Assembly (NCBI RefSeq): GCF_015100395.1
Contig: NZ_AP022847.1
Coordinates: 1,633,501 to 1,697,500, forward strand
Source of the DNA: Nitrosophilus alvini
Lineage (GTDB): Bacteria; Campylobacterota; Campylobacteria; Campylobacterales; Nitratiruptoraceae
Reading direction: 5' to 3'
Length of the DNA stretch: 64,000 bases
In this document: positions 55,853 through 64,000 of the stretch, piece by piece
How the letters are laid out: each line of letters opens with the position of its first letter
Position numbering within the stretch: position 1 is the first letter of the stretch
Made by a program: the position numbers and the translations under genes
The notes under the pieces: model-generated
Databases searched by the model: none
Seen by the model: the letters and a program-made list of their open reading frames with translations, nothing else
What the model was told of the DNA's origin: nothing

Positions 55853-56691
55853 AAAAAGTTTTTTTATGTGCCATATCAAATATTTCCAGCGGCAGATGCC
55901 TTGAAGATTGCAGGTTCTGCACTCAGAGCGTGAGATATAAGGCCGATATCCAAAGATATGAGCATAAACCGATAGAGACAATCGTAAAAGAAGCAGTTGC
56001 AGCAAAAAAAATGGGAGCTTTGGGTTTTTGTCTGGTAACTTCGGGCAAAGGAATAGATGATAAAAAGCTGGAGTTTGTATGCGAAGCGGCAAGAGCAGTA
56101 AAAAAAGTCGTGAATGATTTCAATCTTATAGGATGCTGCGGTACAGCCGATGTTGAACAACTCAAAGAACTCAAAAGTGCCGGCATAGACAGCTATAACC
56201 ACAATCTTGAAACCCACAGAGATTTTTATAAAAAAATCTGTTCAACCCATGAGTGGGATGAGAGATATCAGACCTGTCTGAATGTAAAAGCGGCAGGACT
56301 CAAACTCTGCAGCGGAGGAATATTCGGTCTTGGAGAGAGCAAAGAGCAAAGAGTTGAGTTTCTTGAGCAGATAAAATCACTGAGCCCTGACTCAACACCT
56401 ATCAACTTTTATCATCCAAATCCATCTTTACCGCTTGAAGCGAAAATCCTGGAAGCTGAAGAGGCCTTGTCCATCGTAAAACTTGCCAGAGAGATACTGC
56501 CGGATGTGAAACTGATGGTTGCAGGCGGAAGAGAGATAACTCTTAAGGATGAATGGTATAGAATATTTGAAATGGGAGCCGATGCGATAGTTATAGGCGA
56601 CTATCTGACAACAAAAGGGAATGAACCGCACAAAGATATAGAAACGATAAAATCACTTGGACTGGAAATCGCCGTAACCTGCCATGAATAA
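55849..56691 (+). CDS. bioB: biotin synthase
   Basis: A 280-residue radical SAM enzyme that inserts sulfur into dethiobiotin. The SAM-cluster motif is CLEDCRFC (CxxxCxxC, about residues 15-22) in NISSGRCLEDCRFCTQSV. Cysteines of the 2Fe-2S site lie in LIGCCGTA and LKLCSGGIFGLGE. The family usually has about 310-345 residues; the shorter form lacking the N-terminal extension is typical for Campylobacterota. The start is the ATG after GGAG that overlaps the preceding stop. Biotin supports AccB in the same window. Confidence 0.93.
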   Translation: MKKVFLCAISNISSGRCLEDCRFCTQSVRYKADIQRYEHKPIETIVKEAVAAKKMGALGFCLVTSGKGIDDKKLEFVCEAARAVKKVVNDFNLIGCCGTADVEQLKELKSAGIDSYNHNLETHRDFYKKICSTHEWDERYQTCLNVKAAGLKLCSGGIFGLGESKEQRVEFLEQIKSLSPDSTPINFYHPNPSLPLEAKILEAEEALSIVKLAREILPDVKLMVAGGREITLKDEWYRIFEMGADAIVIGDYLTTKGNEPHKDIETIKSLGLEIAVTCHE

Positions 56692-57850
56692 CGAAATAAC
56701 TATAATAATAACAATATCACTTTTGATATTTGCCACTCCTTTCATTTCAAAAATCACAAGACTTCCTACAAGCGTGTTGGAAATAATTCTTGGCTCCATA
56801 GCCGGTTTTATGGCACTCTTACCACATATCGAACTTTTCGAGCTTTTGGCGGAATTTGGATTTTTATATCTTATGTTTTTAGCAGGCCTTGAAGTTGACC
56901 TCAAAAAAGTTTTTACAACCCAAAAAGATATAATCTATAAAGGTTTGCTCTATCTTGCCACTTTGTACATTTTAGCTTTTGCTATATCGAAATATATGAA
57001 ATTCAGTGATATTTTTATTGTTGTTATGCCTCTGATATCGGTTGGCCTTATAGCCGCATTGAAAAAGGAGTATGGCAAAAATCTTACCTGGCTAAATATC
57101 TCTATGATAATAGGTTCACTCGGAGAAGTCGTAAGTATTGCCGCACTTACACTTGTAAGCGCGGGTCTTCAGTTTGGTTTCGGCATAAAGTTTTATGAAA
57201 CGATATTTTATCTATCAATGTTTCTGCTTCTGATTCTCGGTGCATTCAAATTTCTACAGATTCTGTTTTGGTGGTATCCTGAACTTAAAACCACACTTAT
57301 GCCCAAAATCGACAGCGAAGAGCAGGATATCAGGCTGAGTATGGCTCTTCTTTTTATATTTATCGCTATTATGCTCTATCTGGACCTTGAAGTTGCATTC
57401 GGCGCATTTATCGCGGGTATTTTTATAGCTACTTTTTTCGAACACAAAAAAGCGCTCCCCCATAAACTCTCATCATTTGGTTTCGGTTTTCTTGTTCCTA
57501 TATTTTTTATCTATACAGGAAGCTCTTTCAAACTGAGTGCACTAACAATGGAAGGGTTGCTTTTGCAGGCTCTTTTGATAACGGTTCTAATGACTGGTAT
57601 AAGAATCATCGCTTCAATGAATTTTATAAAAATTCTAGGGCTAAAAGACAGCATTCTTTTTGGGCTCTCTCACTCAATGCCTTTGACGCTTCTTGTAGCA
57701 GTTGCCACACTTGCATACCATACAAAAAGTATAGATGAGTTTCACTATCTGGCATTCATACTGGCAAGTCTTTTCGAAGTGTTGTTTGTTATGATCGCAA
57801 TCAGACTGCTGCAGAAAAAAGAGAATATCACCAAAAACGAAAAAACCTGA
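56684..57850 (+). CDS. cation:proton antiporter, CPA2 (KefB/NapA-like) family
   Basis: A 388-residue membrane protein with about 12-13 helices. The family segments include LPTSVLEIILGSIAGFM, EFGFLYLMFLAGLEVDLKKV and the discontinuous-helix region LDLEVAFGAFIAGIFIATFFEH, with acidic residues for cation/proton exchange. It lacks the C-terminal KTN/RCK domain of KefB/KefC, which suggests a plain Na+(K+)/H+ antiporter. It overlaps bioB by eight bases, and ends four bases from the convergent AMIN gene. Confidence 0.87.
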   Translation: MNNEITIIITISLLIFATPFISKITRLPTSVLEIILGSIAGFMALLPHIELFELLAEFGFLYLMFLAGLEVDLKKVFTTQKDIIYKGLLYLATLYILAFAISKYMKFSDIFIVVMPLISVGLIAALKKEYGKNLTWLNISMIIGSLGEVVSIAALTLVSAGLQFGFGIKFYETIFYLSMFLLLILGAFKFLQILFWWYPELKTTLMPKIDSEEQDIRLSMALLFIFIAIMLYLDLEVAFGAFIAGIFIATFFEHKKALPHKLSSFGFGFLVPIFFIYTGSSFKLSALTMEGLLLQALLITVLMTGIRIIASMNFIKILGLKDSILFGLSHSMPLTLLVAVATLAYHTKSIDEFHYLAFILASLFEVLFVMIAIRLLQKKENITKNEKT

Positions 57851-57853
57851 GGA

Positions 57854-58285
57854 CTATTTGCAAAATACCTTATATCCCAAATCAGTCTTTTCAGCCTCCG
57901 GGTTGCAGCCTTTTCTAGGAGTTATTGCAATGCGGTAGTAATTTTTATGGCTTCCTATTTCCACTTTTTTGAAATTTTCGTTTTGCAGGTCGATTTTCTT
58001 CGTGTAAAAACTGTTTTTACGCCTGAAATCCAAAACAGTTTTTAAAGGATTTTTTACAGTAAAAACTCTGATTGCTCTATCTTTTGTTTGGATAATGATG
58101 CTTCTGTTGTTATCCAAAATCTCTAAAAATGAGAATATTTTTATTTTTTGGACACTCTGAGGCTGTTGTTTTGTTTCAGACAAAGGGGGCTCTTTCTGGA
58201 ACTGTTCGGCTTTTACAGGCTCAAAAGGGTTTTCTCTGGCAAACAGCATAACGGCAGCCAAAAACAAAATAGTATATTTTTTCAC
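57854..58285 (-). CDS. AMIN-domain-like secreted protein
   Basis: A 143-residue protein with a signal peptide (MKKYTILFLAAVMLFA), then a low-complexity Glu/Gln-rich linker, and one AMIN-like beta domain (about 50-140; KIFSFLEILDNNRSIIIQTKDRAIRVFTVKNPLKTVLDF). AMIN domains target periplasmic proteins to peptidoglycan or secretin complexes. It overlaps the FtsB-like gene by four bases, which places it with division proteins; I recall the same order after eno in C. jejuni. Confidence 0.72.
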   Translation of the reverse strand: MKKYTILFLAAVMLFARENPFEPVKAEQFQKEPPLSETKQQPQSVQKIKIFSFLEILDNNRSIIIQTKDRAIRVFTVKNPLKTVLDFRRKNSFYTKKIDLQNENFKKVEIGSHKNYYRIAITPRKGCNPEAEKTDLGYKVFCK

Positions 58286-58548
58286 TGACCCGGCTCCAGT
58301 TGTTTAAGTTCAAAATACTCTTTTTGGAGTTTTGCATTCTCCTGTTTGAGCCTGTTTACCTCTTTTTTAAGGAGCTTTTCTTGCTCCTGTAGTTCAAAAA
58401 GCACCTCTACGGAGTTCTTACCAAAAAGAAGCGTCCCTATATAGAGTCCTAGCAGCACAACTGCAACTACAGCTCCAAAAATTTTCAGAAACCAGAAAAA
58501 TGTCTCTTTAAAACTTTTGGAGCCTAAATCGTCAAGTATTTCTCTCAT
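58282..58548 (-). CDS. FtsB/DivIC-like septum formation initiator
   Basis: An 88-residue bitopic membrane protein: a short cytoplasmic N-terminus, one helix (about 20-42, WFLKIFGAVVAVVLLGLYIGTLLFG), and a periplasmic coiled coil (about 48-82, LFELQEQEKLLKKEVNRLKQENAKLQKEY). This matches FtsB/DivIC, which scaffold the divisome. The gene follows eno by 26 bases, the common eno-ftsB order. Confidence 0.8.
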   Translation of the reverse strand: MREILDDLGSKSFKETFFWFLKIFGAVVAVVLLGLYIGTLLFGKNSVEVLFELQEQEKLLKKEVNRLKQENAKLQKEYFELKQLEPGQ

Positions 58549-58574
58549 AGGGACGCACTGATTTTATCAGCTTT

Positions 58575-59843
58575 TTAACCAAAAAGCTCACGGCCTATAA
58601 ATTCCGCATAGCCCAAATCTCTTGCTATCTCAATAAGCCTGTTATATTTTGCATTTCTCTCACCCCTGGCAGGAGCGCCTGTTTTTATCTCTCCGGTATT
58701 GAGTGCAACAGCAAAATCGGCTATAAACGCATCTTCGCTTTCGCCGCTTCTGTGGCTCATAACGCATCTATAACCGTTTCTTTGAGCAAGCCTGACCGTC
58801 TGCATTGTCTCACTTACACTTCCTATCTGATTCGGTTTTATCAAAATAGAGTTTGCTATTTTTTCATCTATCCCTTTTTGCAATATCTCTTTGTTTGTTA
58901 CAAACAGATCGTCACCTACAAGCTGTATTTTGCTGCCCAGTCTATCCGTAAGGATTTTCCATCCTTCCCAGTCATCTTCACTAAGCCCGTCTTCGATGGA
59001 TACAATAGGATACTTGCCGCAGAGCTCTTCATAATATCCAACCAGCTCTTCGGCTGTGAGTGTTCTATTTTCACCCTCCAGCCTGTATCCTTCCTCACAT
59101 ACAAGTTCACTGCTGGCAACATCCAGAGCAATTGATATCTGTTCGGATGGTTTGTATCCGGCTTTTTCTATAGCTCTTATAATATATTCGATGGGTTCGG
59201 CATTATTTTTAAGATTGGGAGCAAATCCCCCTTCATCTCCCAACGCTGTATTGTGACCGTCAGATTCCAGAAGTTTTTTCAATGTGTGATAAACTTCGGT
59301 ACTTGCTCTCAAAGCCTCTTTAAAGTCGTCAAAGCCGTTTGGCATTATCATATATTCCTGAAAGTCCACATTGTTATCGGCATGCGCACCGCCGTTTATG
59401 ATATTAAGCATAGGTGTGGGAACTACAACGGCATTAGAGCCTCCCAGATATCTGTAAAGAGGTAGTCTCAAACTCTTTGCCGCTGCTCTTGCTACAGCCA
59501 TAGAAACACCCAGGACGGCATTTGCTCCAAGTCTGGAATAGTTATCAGTACCATCCAACTCTTTCATTATTGCATCAATTTCAGCCTGATTATATGGTTC
59601 CAATCCTGTCAACTCGTCGGCAATGGCAACTTCTACATTTTCACACGCTTTCAAAACGCCTTTTCCCAAAAATCTTTCATCTTTGTCTCTAAGCTCCAGC
59701 GCTTCTCTTTTCCCTGTACTTGCACCGCTTGGCACTATCGCGCTTGCCACGGTACCGTCACTGAGTATTACAGTGGCTTTTACGGTAGGATTGCCCCTGC
59801 TGTCAAGAACTTCATCTGCTATAATATTATCAATATAAACCAT
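58575..59843 (-). CDS. eno: enolase
   Basis: A 422-residue enzyme interconverting 2-phosphoglycerate and phosphoenolpyruvate. Blocks: [75 protein letters not shown], and the catalytic lysine in [16 protein letters not shown] with [19 protein letters not shown]. It lies 79 bases after recA, with a heptamer-type repeat in the gap. Confidence 0.98.
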   Translation of the reverse strand: MVYIDNIIADEVLDSRGNPTVKATVILSDGTVASAIVPSGASTGKREALELRDKDERFLGKGVLKACENVEVAIADELTGLEPYNQAEIDAIMKELDGTDNYSRLGANAVLGVSMAVARAAAKSLRLPLYRYLGGSNAVVVPTPMLNIINGGAHADNNVDFQEYMIMPNGFDDFKEALRASTEVYHTLKKLLESDGHNTALGDEGGFAPNLKNNAEPIEYIIRAIEKAGYKPSEQISIALDVASSELVCEEGYRLEGENRTLTAEELVGYYEELCGKYPIVSIEDGLSEDDWEGWKILTDRLGSKIQLVGDDLFVTNKEILQKGIDEKIANSILIKPNQIGSVSETMQTVRLAQRNGYRCVMSHRSGESEDAFIADFAVALNTGEIKTGAPARGERNAKYNRLIEIARDLGYAEFIGRELFG

Positions 59844-59862
59844 TATCTCCCCTTTTTATAAC

Positions 59863-59890
59863 TCGTAATTCGTGACTAGTGATTCGTAAT
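59863..59890. repeat. four tandem degenerate heptamers between recA and eno
   Basis: Consecutive units TCGTAAT, TCGTGAC, TAGTGAT and TCGTAAT read without gap (consensus TCGTRAY). The array lies in the 79-base recA-eno spacer, just upstream of the eno ribosome site GGGGAG. Confidence 0.7.
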
Positions 59891-59922
59891 CGGTTGCTTT
59901 AGTCCTCTCTATAACAACCGAC

Positions 59923-60954
59923 TCAATCTTCTACCATCTCATTTTCAGGCACTTCAAGAGCTTTATCTATCCCCATACTCTTTTTTATCTGCTCTTCTAT
60001 CTCCGAAGCGACTTCCGGATGCTCTTTGAGATAGGCTTTTACGTTTTCTCGTCCCTGTCCCAGTTTTTTATCCTTGTAGCTAAACCATGCACCGCTTTTG
60101 TCTATGATATCAAGTTTTACGCCATAATCAACGATCTCACCCTCTTTGCTGATACCCTCTCCGAACATTATGTCAAATTCCGCCTGCCTGAACGGAGGGG
60201 CTACCTTGTTTTTGACAACTTTCGCTCTTACTTTGTTCCCTATCTGATTTTCACCCTGTTTGAGTGTGGCGATTCTTCTCACATCAATTCTAACAGAAGC
60301 ATAAAATTTCAAAGCATTTCCGCCGGTTGTGGTTTCAGGCGTTCCATATCCCATAGCCCCTATCTTCATCCTTATCTGATTGATGAAGATAACGGTGGTA
60401 CTCATTTTATGAAGAACTCCGGTAAGTTTTCTAAGAGCCTGACTCATCAGCCTAGCCTGCAGCCCCATATGGCTGTCGCCCATTTCGCCTTCGATTTCGG
60501 CTTTGGGAGTCAGAGCCGCAACAGAATCTATCACTATCACATCGATCGCACCGCTTCTGGCAATGGTTTCAACAATATCCAGAGCCTGCTCGCCGAAATC
60601 GGGCTGAGAAACAAGAAGGTTATCAACATCAACTCCCAGATTTTTCGCATAAAGAACATCCAGAGCATGTTCCGCATCTATAAAAGCACACACGCCCCCC
60701 TGCTTCTGCGCTTCGGCAATTATTTGAAGGGCCAGTGTGGTTTTTCCCGAACTCTCGGGTCCATATATCTCAATGATTCTTCCTTTTGGCACCCCGCCTA
60801 TACCGAGAGCCAGATCGAGTCCCAAAGACCCGGTACTTATAGAGTCGATTGGCACTATCTCTTTTTCGCCCAGTTTTACAAGCGCACCTTTTCCGAATGC
60901 TTTGTCTATCTGTTTTATCGCAAGTTCAAGTGCTTTTTGCTTGTTTGCATCCAT
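59923..60954 (-). CDS. recA: recombinase A
   Basis: A 343-residue strand-exchange ATPase. Walker A is GPESSGKTT (about 66-74), Walker [13 protein letters not shown] (about 140), and loop L1/L2 regions are [21 protein letters not shown] and [29 protein letters not shown]. The acidic C-terminus is [16 protein letters not shown] precedes the ATG, and TAAAAT at 60990-60985 is a plausible -10. No LexA-type box is evident, in line with the absence of LexA in many members of this phylum. AddAB in this window would load it. Confidence 0.98.
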   Translation of the reverse strand: MDANKQKALELAIKQIDKAFGKGALVKLGEKEIVPIDSISTGSLGLDLALGIGGVPKGRIIEIYGPESSGKTTLALQIIAEAQKQGGVCAFIDAEHALDVLYAKNLGVDVDNLLVSQPDFGEQALDIVETIARSGAIDVIVIDSVAALTPKAEIEGEMGDSHMGLQARLMSQALRKLTGVLHKMSTTVIFINQIRMKIGAMGYGTPETTTGGNALKFYASVRIDVRRIATLKQGENQIGNKVRAKVVKNKVAPPFRQAEFDIMFGEGISKEGEIVDYGVKLDIIDKSGAWFSYKDKKLGQGRENVKAYLKEHPEVASEIEEQIKKSMGIDKALEVPENEMVED

Positions 60955-61036
60955 TTAATCAACCTCATTATTAAAATTATCAATATTTTATCCTTTTTTG
61001 ATTAAAATATGAATAAATTATCATAAAAGGCAACCG

Positions 61037-61900
61037 ATGTCTTGTTACAGTGTGGCCCACTCCCCCGATGCAGACGATATTTTTATGTTTTATGCCATAA
61101 AATTCGGATGGGTGAGTTCAAAAAACATACGATTTGAAAACATAGCACTCGATATAGAGACCCTAAACAGGGAAGCTCTCAACTCTTTTTACGATATAAC
61201 GGCAATCAGTTTCGCACTCTATCCTTTTATAAAAGAGGAATATGCTCTTTTGAGAACGGCTGTCAGCTTCGGAAACGGCTACGGACCGAAGCTGATAAAG
61301 AAAAAAGGCAAAAAGCTCAAGAAAAATTTCAGGGTGGCTCTGAGCGGGAAATATACAACCAACGCTATGCTTTTTCGTATAGCATATCCGGAAGCCAGGA
61401 TCACATATATGAATTTCCTCGATATAGAAAAGGCGGTCCTCGAAGAGAAGGTTGACGCAGGTGTTCTGATACATGAGAGCATACTCGATTTTGACGAAAA
61501 CCTGGAAGTGGAGTGTGAGCTTTGGGATATATGGGAAGAGCTGAGCGGCGGTTCTCTTCCTCTTCCTCTTGGAGGAATGGCACTTAGACGCTCTATCCCC
61601 ATACTTAAGGCCATTGAGGCGGAAGAGATGCTCATCAAAGCTGTGGAAGTGGCAACGAAAAACAAAGAGATGCTCTCAAAAATGCTTATTGAAAGAGATC
61701 TTGTCAGAATAGATGATAAAAAACTCGATATCTATCTTGGTATGTATGCCAACGAAGAGTCTGCGGTAATGAACGAAAAACAGTATATGGCACTGAATCG
61801 GCTCTTTCAAATAGGCTTCGAACACGGATTTTACAAATGTCCTATAGATGCAAAAGAGTATCTGATACCGAAAGAGTATAAAGAGTTCAGGTTTTCCTGA
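61037..61900 (+). CDS. mqnD: 1,4-dihydroxy-6-naphthoate synthase MqnD
   Basis: A 287-residue protein of the periplasmic-binding-protein fold that converts cyclic dehypoxanthinyl futalosine to 1,4-dihydroxy-6-naphthoate. It starts with the family signature SVAHSPDADDIFMFYAIKFGW, with further blocks YDITAISFALYPFI, SFGNGYGPKLIKKKG, AGVLIHESIL and LPLGGMALRRSI. AAAAGGCAACCG precedes the ATG. Together with mqnA it shows use of the futalosine route to menaquinone. Confidence 0.92.
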   Translation: MSCYSVAHSPDADDIFMFYAIKFGWVSSKNIRFENIALDIETLNREALNSFYDITAISFALYPFIKEEYALLRTAVSFGNGYGPKLIKKKGKKLKKNFRVALSGKYTTNAMLFRIAYPEARITYMNFLDIEKAVLEEKVDAGVLIHESILDFDENLEVECELWDIWEELSGGSLPLPLGGMALRRSIPILKAIEAEEMLIKAVEVATKNKEMLSKMLIERDLVRIDDKKLDIYLGMYANEESAVMNEKQYMALNRLFQIGFEHGFYKCPIDAKEYLIPKEYKEFRFS

Positions 61901-61902
61901 AC

Positions 61903-61944
61903 GTAAAAAGTGAAAGTTAAAAATATGGAATATTGAATTGGGAA
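61903..61944. repeat. six tandem degenerate heptamers running into the murB start
   Basis: From just after the mqnD stop the sequence divides into GTAAAAA, GTGAAAG, TTAAAAA, TATGGAA, TATTGAA and TTGGGAA. The last unit contains the TTG start of murB. The array fills the whole 37-base spacer. Similarity among units is loose, so chance in AT-rich DNA is not excluded. Confidence 0.5.
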
Positions 61945-62714
61945 AAAAGATTATAGATTTTTCTAAATACAGCTCCATAAAAATCGGGCCGAAAGTTGAA
62001 GTGTATATAATCGAAAAGATAGAAAAGGATAATGAGCAGCTCTTTATAATAGGCGGCGCAAACAATCTTTTGGTATCTCCAAATCCCCCAAAAATCGGTA
62101 TCTTATCCAAAAAATTTGATTATATAAAAATCAAAAATGATACTCTCGTTATAGGCGGTGCAACCCCTAGCGGAAAAATTCTCTCTTTTTGCAAAAAGCA
62201 TAATATAAAAGGTTTTGAATTCCTGACTAAACTGCCCGGGACTCTGGGTGCAATGGTCAAAATGAATGCGGGCGTAAAAAACTATGAGATAGGAAAATCT
62301 CTTTTGTGGATAAGAACCTATCGGGGCACTGTTCCAAAAAAAGAGATAAACATAGACTATAGAATAACAGATATTGAAAATATTATCTATGAAGCCGCTT
62401 TTAAGATAGAGTATGGATTTGATACCGCTCTGCAAAAAAAGCTGCTCGATTTAAGAAAAAATCAACCAAAAGAGCCTAGCCCTGGCAGCTGTTTCAAAAA
62501 CCCGCCCGGCGACTATGCGGGAAGACTTATAGAAGCGGTGGGACTTAAAGGATATACCGTAGGCGGCGCCGCTTTCAGCGAAATACACGCCAATTTTCTT
62601 GTAAACAGAGGAGATGCCTCCTTTGAAGATGCGATAAAACTGATAGAACTTGCAAAAAAAAGAGTTTACGAAAAGTTTGGAATTGTTTTAAAAGAAGAAG
62701 TTGTTATATTGTAA
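61938..62714 (+). CDS. murB: UDP-N-acetylenolpyruvoylglucosamine reductase
   Basis: A 258-residue FAD enzyme that makes UDP-MurNAc for peptidoglycan. FAD-binding blocks are FIIGGANNLLV and KLPGTLGAMVKMNAGVKNYEIG; the catalytic serine lies in PSPGSCFKNPPGDYAGRLIE and the acidic catalytic residue in the final KEEVVIL. It is a short type II enzyme without the type I insertion. No in-frame ATG exists; TTG at 61938 is the best start, with GGA nine bases upstream. It would begin at the end of a heptamer array that fills the spacer to mqnD. Confidence 0.9.
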   Translation: MGKKIIDFSKYSSIKIGPKVEVYIIEKIEKDNEQLFIIGGANNLLVSPNPPKIGILSKKFDYIKIKNDTLVIGGATPSGKILSFCKKHNIKGFEFLTKLPGTLGAMVKMNAGVKNYEIGKSLLWIRTYRGTVPKKEINIDYRITDIENIIYEAAFKIEYGFDTALQKKLLDLRKNQPKEPSPGSCFKNPPGDYAGRLIEAVGLKGYTVGGAAFSEIHANFLVNRGDASFEDAIKLIELAKKRVYEKFGIVLKEEVVIL

Positions 62715-62726
62715 TACCTATAAATA

Positions 62727-62752
62727 AATTTGCAGCCTAAAGGCTGCAAATT
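62727..62752 (-). terminator. terminator of tpx, between convergent murB and tpx
   Basis: An 11-base perfect stem AATTTGCAGCC/GGCTGCAAATT with a four-base loop. On the minus strand it is followed by TATTTATAGG; on the plus strand no T-run follows. It lies about 50 bases after the tpx stop. Confidence 0.7.
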
Positions 62753-62801
62753 CCCCCTATGTAGCCCCGAAGCTGTTGCCTCGGGCAAATAATTTAGAAT
62801 A

Positions 62802-63317
62802 TTATTTGTTTGCTGCAGCTTTTGCAGCTTCTATAGCCTCATCGTAGTTTGGCTCTTCAGTAATTTCCGGAACAAGCTGCTTATAAACAACAGTCCCGTC
62901 TTTTCCGATAATAAATATGGCTCTGGCAAGAATACCTGCCAGAGGACCTTCCTCTATAAGAACTCCGTATTTTTCCCCAAACTCTTTGTTTCTGAAATCT
63001 GATGCAACTGTCAGATTTTCCACACCTTCTGTGGAGCAGAATCTCTTGGATGCAAAAGGAAGATCCATAGAAACAACAGTTACATCAACACCCTCTATGT
63101 TAGCAGCAGACTCATTGAATTTTCTTGTCTCAGTTGCACATACCGGAGTATCCAGAGAAGGAACGACAACTATCATCTGTACCTTCTCCTGAGCTCCTCC
63201 GACCTTTTTTTCAGAAAGATCCGTTGCAACTACTGTAGCTTCCGGCGCCTTATCGCCTACATTTATTTCATTTCCAGATAATTTTACTTCATTACCTTTA
63301 AGTTTTACTGTTGCCAT
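62802..63317 (-). CDS. tpx: thiol peroxidase (2-Cys peroxiredoxin, Tpx type)
   Basis: A 171-residue peroxiredoxin. The peroxidatic cysteine is in VVVPSLDTPVCATETRKFN (TPVC, about residue 60) and the resolving cysteine in SKRFCSTEGVEN (about 94), the spacing of Tpx. VELTD-type blocks at the N-terminus (ATVKLKGNEVKLSGNEINVGDKAP) confirm it. It reduces peroxides with thioredoxin in the cytoplasm or periplasm, adding to the di-haem peroxidase in this window. It is a single gene with its own terminator. Confidence 0.96.
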   Translation of the reverse strand: MATVKLKGNEVKLSGNEINVGDKAPEATVVATDLSEKKVGGAQEKVQMIVVVPSLDTPVCATETRKFNESAANIEGVDVTVVSMDLPFASKRFCSTEGVENLTVASDFRNKEFGEKYGVLIEEGPLAGILARAIFIIGKDGTVVYKQLVPEITEEPNYDEAIEAAKAAANK

Positions 63318-63376
63318 AATTACCCCTCATCATAAATTTTGTAACAAAATTATAACTAAATAGGATAAAAAATGTC

Positions 63377-64000
63377 TTAATTAAAAAACGAGGATTTAGG
63401 TTTAACTTTCAGGGAAAGTGGATCGCTGAAGTCTTTTCTTTTGTAGGCCTCTATAGCACATCTTCCTATCATTGCGGCATTGTCAGAACAGTACTTTAGT
63501 TCGGCAAAGCTTATATCAATACCTCTTTTTTCACACTCTTTTTCAAAAATCTCTCTTACTTTAAGGTTCGCACTCGCGCCTCCGACTATAGCAAAAGAAG
63601 AAGCAGGGAATATATCGAGCACTTTTTTTGTTTTATGCAAAAGATGCTCTATAGCAGCTTTTTGAAATGAGGCGGCAATGTCGGCCTTGTCCTTATCGGT
63701 CAATCTGCCTATCTCTTCTATGGTCCTTCTGACCGCATTTTTAAGCCCCGAATAGCTAAAAGCTATTTTCGGTGAGTTTTTCAAAGGGACAGGAAAAGCA
63801 AATCTGTTTTCATCCCCTCTTCTTGCAAGCTCTTCTATAACAGGCCCACCCGGATATCCTAGCCCCATCATTTTTGCCACTTTGTCAAAACTCTCTCCGA
63901 AACTGTCATCCATAGTCGTTGCCAAAACTCTTATGAGATCATAGCTTTGGACATCTATCACCATTGTATGTCCGCCGGAGACTAGAAGAACCGTTTTTGG
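63377..64000 (-). CDS. tsaD: tRNA N6-adenosine threonylcarbamoyltransferase TsaD (3' part)
   Basis: The last 207 codons are visible; the frame stays open to the right edge, so the ATG at 63964 is internal. The visible part begins PKTVLLVSGGHTMVIDV with the conserved SGGHT metal/nucleotide block, followed by DDSFGESFDKVAKMMGLGYPGGP, FSYSGLKNA, VGGASANLKVRE and the Asp in KYCSDNAAMIG. TsaD transfers the threonylcarbamoyl group to A37 of ANN-decoding tRNAs. It ends 59 bases after tpx starts. Confidence 0.95.
   Translation of the reverse strand, partial: PKTVLLVSGGHTMVIDVQSYDLIRVLATTMDDSFGESFDKVAKMMGLGYPGGPVIEELARRGDENRFAFPVPLKNSPKIAFSYSGLKNAVRRTIEEIGRLTDKDKADIAASFQKAAIEHLLHKTKKVLDIFPASSFAIVGGASANLKVREIFEKECEKRGIDISFAELKYCSDNAAMIGRCAIEAYKRKDFSDPLSLKVKPKSSFFN

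Overview
The window is a gene-dense, AT-rich stretch of chromosome from a member of the Campylobacterota (former Epsilonproteobacteria). This rests on gene content and order. There is a four-subunit pyruvate:ferredoxin oxidoreductase in the order gamma-delta-alpha-beta, a ccoNOQP cbb3 oxidase operon followed by a DUF4006 protein and CcoG/CcoH, AddAB-type recombination genes, futalosine-pathway menaquinone genes (mqnA, mqnD), a CiaB-family protein, and gltX, a SurA-like chaperone, accC, accB and dcd in a row. From memory, much of the left part (por to purA) follows the order of Campylobacter jejuni around Cj1476c-Cj1498c, and the malic enzyme-gltX-SurA-accCB-dcd block follows the region around Cj1287c-Cj1292. 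A free-living, microaerobic or vent-type relative seems more likely than a host-bound species, because of the copper receptor, the large glutamate dehydrogenase and the Moco genes. The genus cannot be fixed from what is visible.

Layout. 1-2.5 kb: por operon (minus), cut at the left edge. 2.6-6.1 kb: HAD phosphatase, peptide-type binding protein, periplasmic rhodanese, rpsI-rplM. 6.2-17.5 kb: a long minus-strand run from ccoN down to addA (ccoN-O-Q-P, DUF4006, ccoG, a 33-residue membrane protein, a TPM-domain protein, ccoH, addB, addA). 17.8-23 kb: response regulator, an Aer-type PAS histidine kinase, a UreH/SafE-like membrane protein and a TonB-dependent receptor carrying the CxxxM and HxM copper-site motifs of OprC/NosA. 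23.2-28.5 kb: carA, DUF507, purA, hisZ and an aminotransferase. 28.6-33 kb: hsp20, ciaB, rdgB and a YajR-like transporter. 33-35 kb: moeA-moaE-moaD. 35-42 kb: mqnA, a di-haem peroxidase, a GGDEF/EAL protein and a 1061-residue NAD-glutamate dehydrogenase. 42-50 kb: malic enzyme, gltX, dapD, SurA-like chaperone, accC-accB, dcd, amidohydrolase. 50-53 kb: asnB with a shortened DegT-like protein and a small secreted protein. 53-58 kb: topA, phosphodiesterase, bioB, antiporter. 58-64 kb: recA-eno-ftsB-like-AMIN, mqnD, murB, tpx and the 3' part of tsaD.

How it fits together. The region supplies central metabolism (pyruvate oxidation, malic enzyme, glutamate oxidation, acetyl-CoA carboxylase), a low-oxygen respiratory chain (menaquinone synthesis, cbb3 oxidase, peroxidase) and core information processing. 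The most suggestive grouping is the cbb3 operon next to a putative redox-sensing two-component system, a small cysteine-rich-motif membrane transporter and an outer-membrane copper receptor: a plausible copper-supply and control module for the oxidase.

I saw no tRNA, rRNA, CRISPR, insertion sequence or prophage, and no intergenic stretch longer than about 300 bases. The longest gaps (17502-17769 and 22974-23246) hold promoter sequence, a direct repeat and a terminator. Most of the window is ordinary housekeeping sequence. The points most worth a second look are the copper receptor, the zinc-peptidase-like motif of the CiaB protein, the PLP-lysine-less DegT-like protein, a probably leaderless mqnA and degenerate heptamer repeats that run into the murB start.
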